From positions 1 to 7,807 of the forward strand of contig CAMPCT010000092.1 of NCBI GenBank assembly GCA_946647055.1: a DNA stretch of 7,807 nt, given 5' to 3'. Below, in pieces: positions 5,119-7,807 of the stretch (position 1 is its first letter; each line of letters begins with the position of its first letter). The DNA is from an uncultured Atopobium sp. GTDB lineage: Bacteria; Actinomycetota; Coriobacteriia; Coriobacteriales; Atopobiaceae. The notes under the pieces were generated by a model. It was not told the DNA's origin, searched no databases, and worked only from the letters and a program-made list of their open reading frames with translations. A program made the translations under genes and the position numbers.

Positions 5119-7560
5119 ATGGAGCTGCTCGACTACGAGAAGGACCATCTGACTCGCGTGCGGGAGGGGCTTGCGGAGTGCATGGTGTTGCTGCGCACCA
5201 ACGGGGCGTTCCCGCTCGAAGAGGCTACCACGCTTGCCGCCTTTGGCAACGGTGTGCGCTATGGCGTGAAGGGAGGCTCTGGATCTGGCGACGTCAACGC
5301 CCATGTGGTTGTGGGCATCGAACAGGGCCTCGTCGACGCGGGCTTCCGACTCACAAGCTCGGCTTGGCTTGACGCGTACGACAGATGCCGCGCCCAGGCC
5401 AAGAAGGACTTCCGCAAGCGGCTCAAGCGGGAGGCCAAGGCGGCGGGCGAGATGCTGATCCTCTATGCCATGGGCGCCGTGATGCCCGAGCCGGACTACG
5501 ACATCCCCCTGGACCTTACCGCTGACGCTGCCATCTACGTGCTCTCCCGCATGGCGGGCGAGGGCAATGACCGCAAGCCGGTCGCAGGCGATGTCCTGCT
5601 CACCGCCACCGAGATTCGTGACATCCTGGCCCTCAACGCGCGCTATGAGCGCTTCATGCTCGTCCTCAACACGGGTGGTCCCGTCGACCTGAGTCCCGTC
5701 GCCGAGGTGGGTAACATCCTCGTGCTCTCGCAGTTGGGATCGATGATGGGCGATGCCCTCGCCGACGTGCTCCTGGGTAGGGCCAACCCCTCCGGCAAGC
5801 TCACCACCACATGGGCCGGCTGGAAGGACTACTGCCCCGACATCGAGGTGGGTGACCTCGACGACACCTACTACCGCGAGGGTGTGTATGTGGGCTATCG
5901 CTACTTCGACACCGTTGGCAAGCGTGCGCTCTATCCCTTTGGCTTCGGCCTCTCGTATACCGACTTCAAGCTGGGCGAGGCTCGTGCCGCCTTGGAGGGT
6001 GGTACGGTCACGCTCGCGGTCGACGTAACGAATGTCGGTGCACGTTCTGGCAAGCAGGTCGTGCAGGCATACGTGACCACTCCCGAGGGAAGGCTTCGCA
6101 AGCCCTGGCAGGACCTTGCCGGGTTTGCCAAGACGGACGAGCTCGAGCCTGGTATGACGCAAACCGTCGAGATTGCCTTCGACATGGACGACTTGGCCTC
6201 ATTCGACGAGGAGGCCTGTGCCTATGTGCTCGAGGCTGGTGAATACGTGCTGCGCCTGGGCACGAGCAGCGTCGACACCAAGCCTGTCGCCGTGGTAGAG
6301 CTTGGCGAGGACGTTACGCTGCGTACGGTTCGTCCTGTGCTCGAGCCCGCGGGGTTCGATGAGGTCGTCTACGAGCGCGCAGCTCGCGACGAGCATCTCG
6401 AGGGGCTGCCCAAGCTTGTGCTCGAGGCGTCCTCGTTCGAGACCATCTCGACGGCCTACGATGGGGAGCCCGAGGTCTTGGAGGAAGTCACTGCGCTCTC
6501 CAACGAGGAGCTCGCCTACCTCAACGTGGGAGGCTTCTCTGGCGGAGGTGGCCTGCTCTCGGTCATTGGCAATGCGGCGACCAATGTCGCCGGTGCTGCC
6601 GGCGAGTCCACCTCACAGCTGCTTGCCAAGGGCGTCAAGCCCATCGTGATGGCAGACGGCCCTGCAGGGCTCAGGCTTGCGAAGGACTTCTACCGCGATG
6701 AGAAAGGCGCCCACTCCCTAGGAGGAGGCGCTATCCCTGCTGGCATACTCGACGTGCTGAGTGGTCCGCTTCGCATGATTGCCGGCATGGTCCTTGGCGG
6801 GAGCAAGCCTCCCAAGGGTGCCGAGGTCCTGCATCAGTACTGCACGGCACTTCCGGTGGGCACGGCCATCGCGCAGACTTGGAACCTCGGCTATGCCGAG
6901 GCCTGCGGTGACGTGGTGGGCGAGGAGATGGGGCGCTTTGGCGTGCATCTGTGGTTGGCGCCGGCGCTCAACATCCACCGCTCCATCCTCTGCGGTCGCA
7001 ACTTCGAGTACTACAGCGAGGACCCGCTGGTGAGTGGCAAGGTCGCCGCCGCACTCACGCGTGGCGTGCAAGCCCATCAACATCGTGGCGCGACGATCAA
7101 GCACTTTGCCGCCAACAACCAGGAGACCAACCGCTACTTCAACAGCAGCCGCCTGAGCGAGCGCGCCATGCGCGAGATCTACCTCAGGGGCTTCCAGATC
7201 TGCGTGCGCGAGAGCCAGCCGCTTGCGGTTATGACCTCGTACAACCTAGCCAACGGCACCCACACCTCAGAGAGCCGTGCCCTCACCGAGGGATACCTGC
7301 GTGCCGAAAGCGGCTTTGCCGGTATCGTCATGACCGACTGGGTGTTGCCACTCAACAACCGTGGCACGCGCTATGCCGTCGCGGATGCGGGTCGTGTGGC
7401 TGCGGCGGGTGGTGACCTCTTCATGCCCGGCAGCAAGGGAGACTTCGACAACATCATGGCTGCTCTCAAATCCGGTGCGCTCACTCGCCATCAGCTCGAG
7501 GTCAACGCAAGCCGTGTGGTGCGCATGTCCCGGCAGCTCAACGGTGAGGCCTCGAAATGA
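5119..7560 (+). CDS. Domain-swapped glycoside hydrolase family 3 beta-glycosidase
   Basis: A cytoplasmic enzyme of 813 residues without signal peptide, probably releasing terminal beta-glucose or a related sugar from imported oligosaccharides. GH3 modules occur in reverse of the common order. First is the alpha/beta C-domain (about 20-283): LLRTNGAFPL (24-33), acid/base motif GEGNDR with Glu148, LLGRANPSGKLT, and LYPFGFGLSYTDF (271-283). Next is a fibronectin III-like domain (about 295-385). Last is the catalytic barrel (about 506-804): ADGPAGLR (512-519), GRNFEYYSEDP (626-636), KHFAANNQE (661-669), and nucleophile Asp740 in VMTDW. This order is known from Ruminococcus albus and Butyrivibrio fibrisolvens enzymes, so it is a natural family, not an assembly error. 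I prefer ATG 5119 (AAGGGG six nt upstream) over in-frame GTG 5086, whose purine tract is only two nt away. All key residues are present; glucosidase versus xylosidase specificity cannot be read. Confidence 0.92.
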   Translation: MELLDYEKDHLTRVREGLAECMVLLRTNGAFPLEEATTLAAFGNGVRYGVKGGSGSGDVNAHVVVGIEQGLVDAGFRLTSSAWLDAYDRCRAQAKKDFRKRLKREAKAAGEMLILYAMGAVMPEPDYDIPLDLTADAAIYVLSRMAGEGNDRKPVAGDVLLTATEIRDILALNARYERFMLVLNTGGPVDLSPVAEVGNILVLSQLGSMMGDALADVLLGRANPSGKLTTTWAGWKDYCPDIEVGDLDDTYYREGVYVGYRYFDTVGKRALYPFGFGLSYTDFKLGEARAALEGGTVTLAVDVTNVGARSGKQVVQAYVTTPEGRLRKPWQDLAGFAKTDELEPGMTQTVEIAFDMDDLASFDEEACAYVLEAGEYVLRLGTSSVDTKPVAVVELGEDVTLRTVRPVLEPAGFDEVVYERAARDEHLEGLPKLVLEASSFETISTAYDGEPEVLEEVTALSNEELAYLNVGGFSGGGGLLSVIGNAATNVAGAAGESTSQLLAKGVKPIVMADGPAGLRLAKDFYRDEKGAHSLGGGAIPAGILDVLSGPLRMIAGMVLGGSKPPKGAEVLHQYCTALPVGTAIAQTWNLGYAEACGDVVGEEMGRFGVHLWLAPALNIHRSILCGRNFEYYSEDPLVSGKVAAALTRGVQAHQHRGATIKHFAANNQETNRYFNSSRLSERAMREIYLRGFQICVRESQPLAVMTSYNLANGTHTSESRALTEGYLRAESGFAGIVMTDWVLPLNNRGTRYAVADAGRVAAAGGDLFMPGSKGDFDNIMAALKSGALTRHQLEVNASRVVRMSRQLNGEASK

Positions 7561-7593
7561 GACGCTTTTCTAGGAAACGGTGTTCCATTCGGC

Positions 7594-7599
7594 TATGAT
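7594..7599 (+). promoter_or_regulatory. Candidate -10 element for the ABC ATPase gene
   Basis: TATGAT matches the -10 consensus at 5 of 6 bases and lies 34 nt after the glycosidase stop. The best hexamer at 17-nt spacing, TAGGAA (7571-7576), is a poor -35. If used, transcription would begin near 7606 and give a leader of about 140 nt. The promoter call rests mostly on the -10 and on the long untranslated stretch that follows. Confidence 0.35.
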
Positions 7600-7605
7600 T
7601 GGTCC

Positions 7606-7746
7606 ATAAGCCTCGTCGGAGCCCAAATGCCAAGCTCCGGCCAGAGAAGGGATGCGTGCATGAGGGTCTAGTCGATGCAAGGAAAGCCGCCTGTTCGCGG
7701 AGGGGCCGTTTTGGCTCGTGGACGGGCATGCATCGGGAGGACCAAA
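7606..7746 (+). promoter_or_regulatory. Structured 5' leader with alternative long-range stems (candidate attenuator)
   Basis: This non-coding stretch before the ABC ATPase gene is rich in complementary segments. CGGAGC (7617-7622) pairs with GCTCCG (7634-7639). GATGCGTGC (7651-7659) pairs over nine positions, with one G-U, to GCATGCATC (7726-7734), which ends just before the Shine-Dalgarno GGGAGG (7735-7740). CGATGCA (7673-7679) pairs perfectly to TGCATCG (7729-7735), which uses part of the same 3' segment and the first G of the Shine-Dalgarno, so the two stems exclude each other. Between them a bulged hairpin (7686-7706) is followed by TTTT (7709-7712) and could be a weak terminator. It matches no riboswitch class I recognise. 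The leader start is assumed from the -10 candidate. Regulation is inferred, not shown. Confidence 0.4.
7660..7671 (+). other. Possible 3-codon leader ORF (Met-Arg-Val)
   Basis: ATG AGG GTC TAG is preceded by GAGAAGGGA, giving the purine core AAGGG (7647-7651) an 8-nt spacing to the ATG. It lies immediately after the 5' arm of one long-range stem and before the 5' arm of the competing stem, where a translating or stalled ribosome would influence both. Very short leader ORFs are known before antibiotic-resistance ABC-F genes. An ORF this small could easily occur by chance. Confidence 0.25.
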
Positions 7747-7807
7747 ATGCAGCTCAATCTATCGAACATCGAATACTGCTACCCACAGGCGCAGGCACCG
7801 ATCCTGC
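7747..7807 (+). CDS. ABC ATPase N-terminus, probably ABC-F type (partial)
   Basis: Twenty codons are visible before the window ends: MQLNLSNIEYCYPQAQAPIL. The pattern of a short first strand, then an aromatic residue and Pro (the A-loop, YCYP) and a following PIL strand is how ABC nucleotide-binding domains begin. The absence of a preceding membrane domain and the immediate start suggest a soluble ABC-F-like protein, many of which act on the ribosome and some of which give antibiotic resistance. Walker A and later motifs lie beyond the window, so ABC-F versus transporter ATPase cannot be settled. GGGAGG (7735-7740) six nt upstream fixes the ATG. The long structured leader is a further hint of ribosome-linked regulation. 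Confidence 0.7.
   Translation, partial: MQLNLSNIEYCYPQAQAPIL

Noticed and set aside
5017..6162. 381-codon open frame on the minus strand opposite the glycosidase
   Set aside because: Antisense shadow of a gene with clear GH3 motifs; no family resemblance and no ribosome binding site that stands out.
7574..7585. GAAA-CGGT-GTTC, one base off a LexA-type core, upstream of the ABC gene's -10
   Set aside because: One arm is imperfect, the promoter itself is weak, and a single mismatched match is expected by chance; only the perfect dyad at 2577-2590 was kept.

Overview
The window is GC-rich DNA with strongly GC-ending codons, short intergenic gaps and every recognisable gene on the + strand. Gene content (AsnA-type asparagine synthetase, a stand-alone GyrI-like protein, a membrane-anchored glycerophosphodiesterase, a domain-swapped family 3 glycosidase) and composition suggest a high-GC anaerobic gut or oral actinobacterium, most likely a coriobacterium (Olsenella, Collinsella or Atopobium type). 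This assignment is inference; no marker gene fixes the taxon. I see no mobile element, CRISPR array, tRNA or rRNA.

Layout. Bases 1-1498 look like one transcription unit: the 3' end of asnA, a short-form argC, and a small O6-alkylguanine-DNA alkyltransferase-like gene 4 nt behind argC. After a 113-nt gap comes a microbial-type poly(ADP-ribose) glycohydrolase (TIGR02452 family, 1612-2526). After another 100 nt comes a GyrI-like small-molecule-binding protein (2627-3259), whose good sigma-70-type promoter carries a GAAC-N4-GTTC dyad resembling the Gram-positive LexA box. A membrane glycerophosphodiester phosphodiesterase (3294-5042) follows closely and ends at a strong hairpin. Then comes a cytoplasmic family 3 beta-glycosidase whose domains are in swapped order (5119-7560). 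The window ends in the first 20 codons of an ABC ATPase, probably ABC-F type, behind a 5' leader of about 140 nt with two mutually exclusive long-range stems and a 3-codon leader ORF.

How the parts may work together. asnA and argC are amino-acid biosynthesis. The next three genes (alkyltransferase-like, ADP-ribose hydrolase, GyrI-like) can each be linked to DNA damage or macromolecule modification, and the LexA-like operator makes a damage-response link for at least the GyrI-like gene plausible. The phosphodiesterase and glycosidase point to scavenging of glycerophosphate head groups and oligosaccharides.

The observations most worth checking are the LexA-like operator at 2577-2590, the candidate attenuator leader at about 7606-7746, and the alkyltransferase that keeps its acceptor Cys but has Leu where the arginine finger should be.
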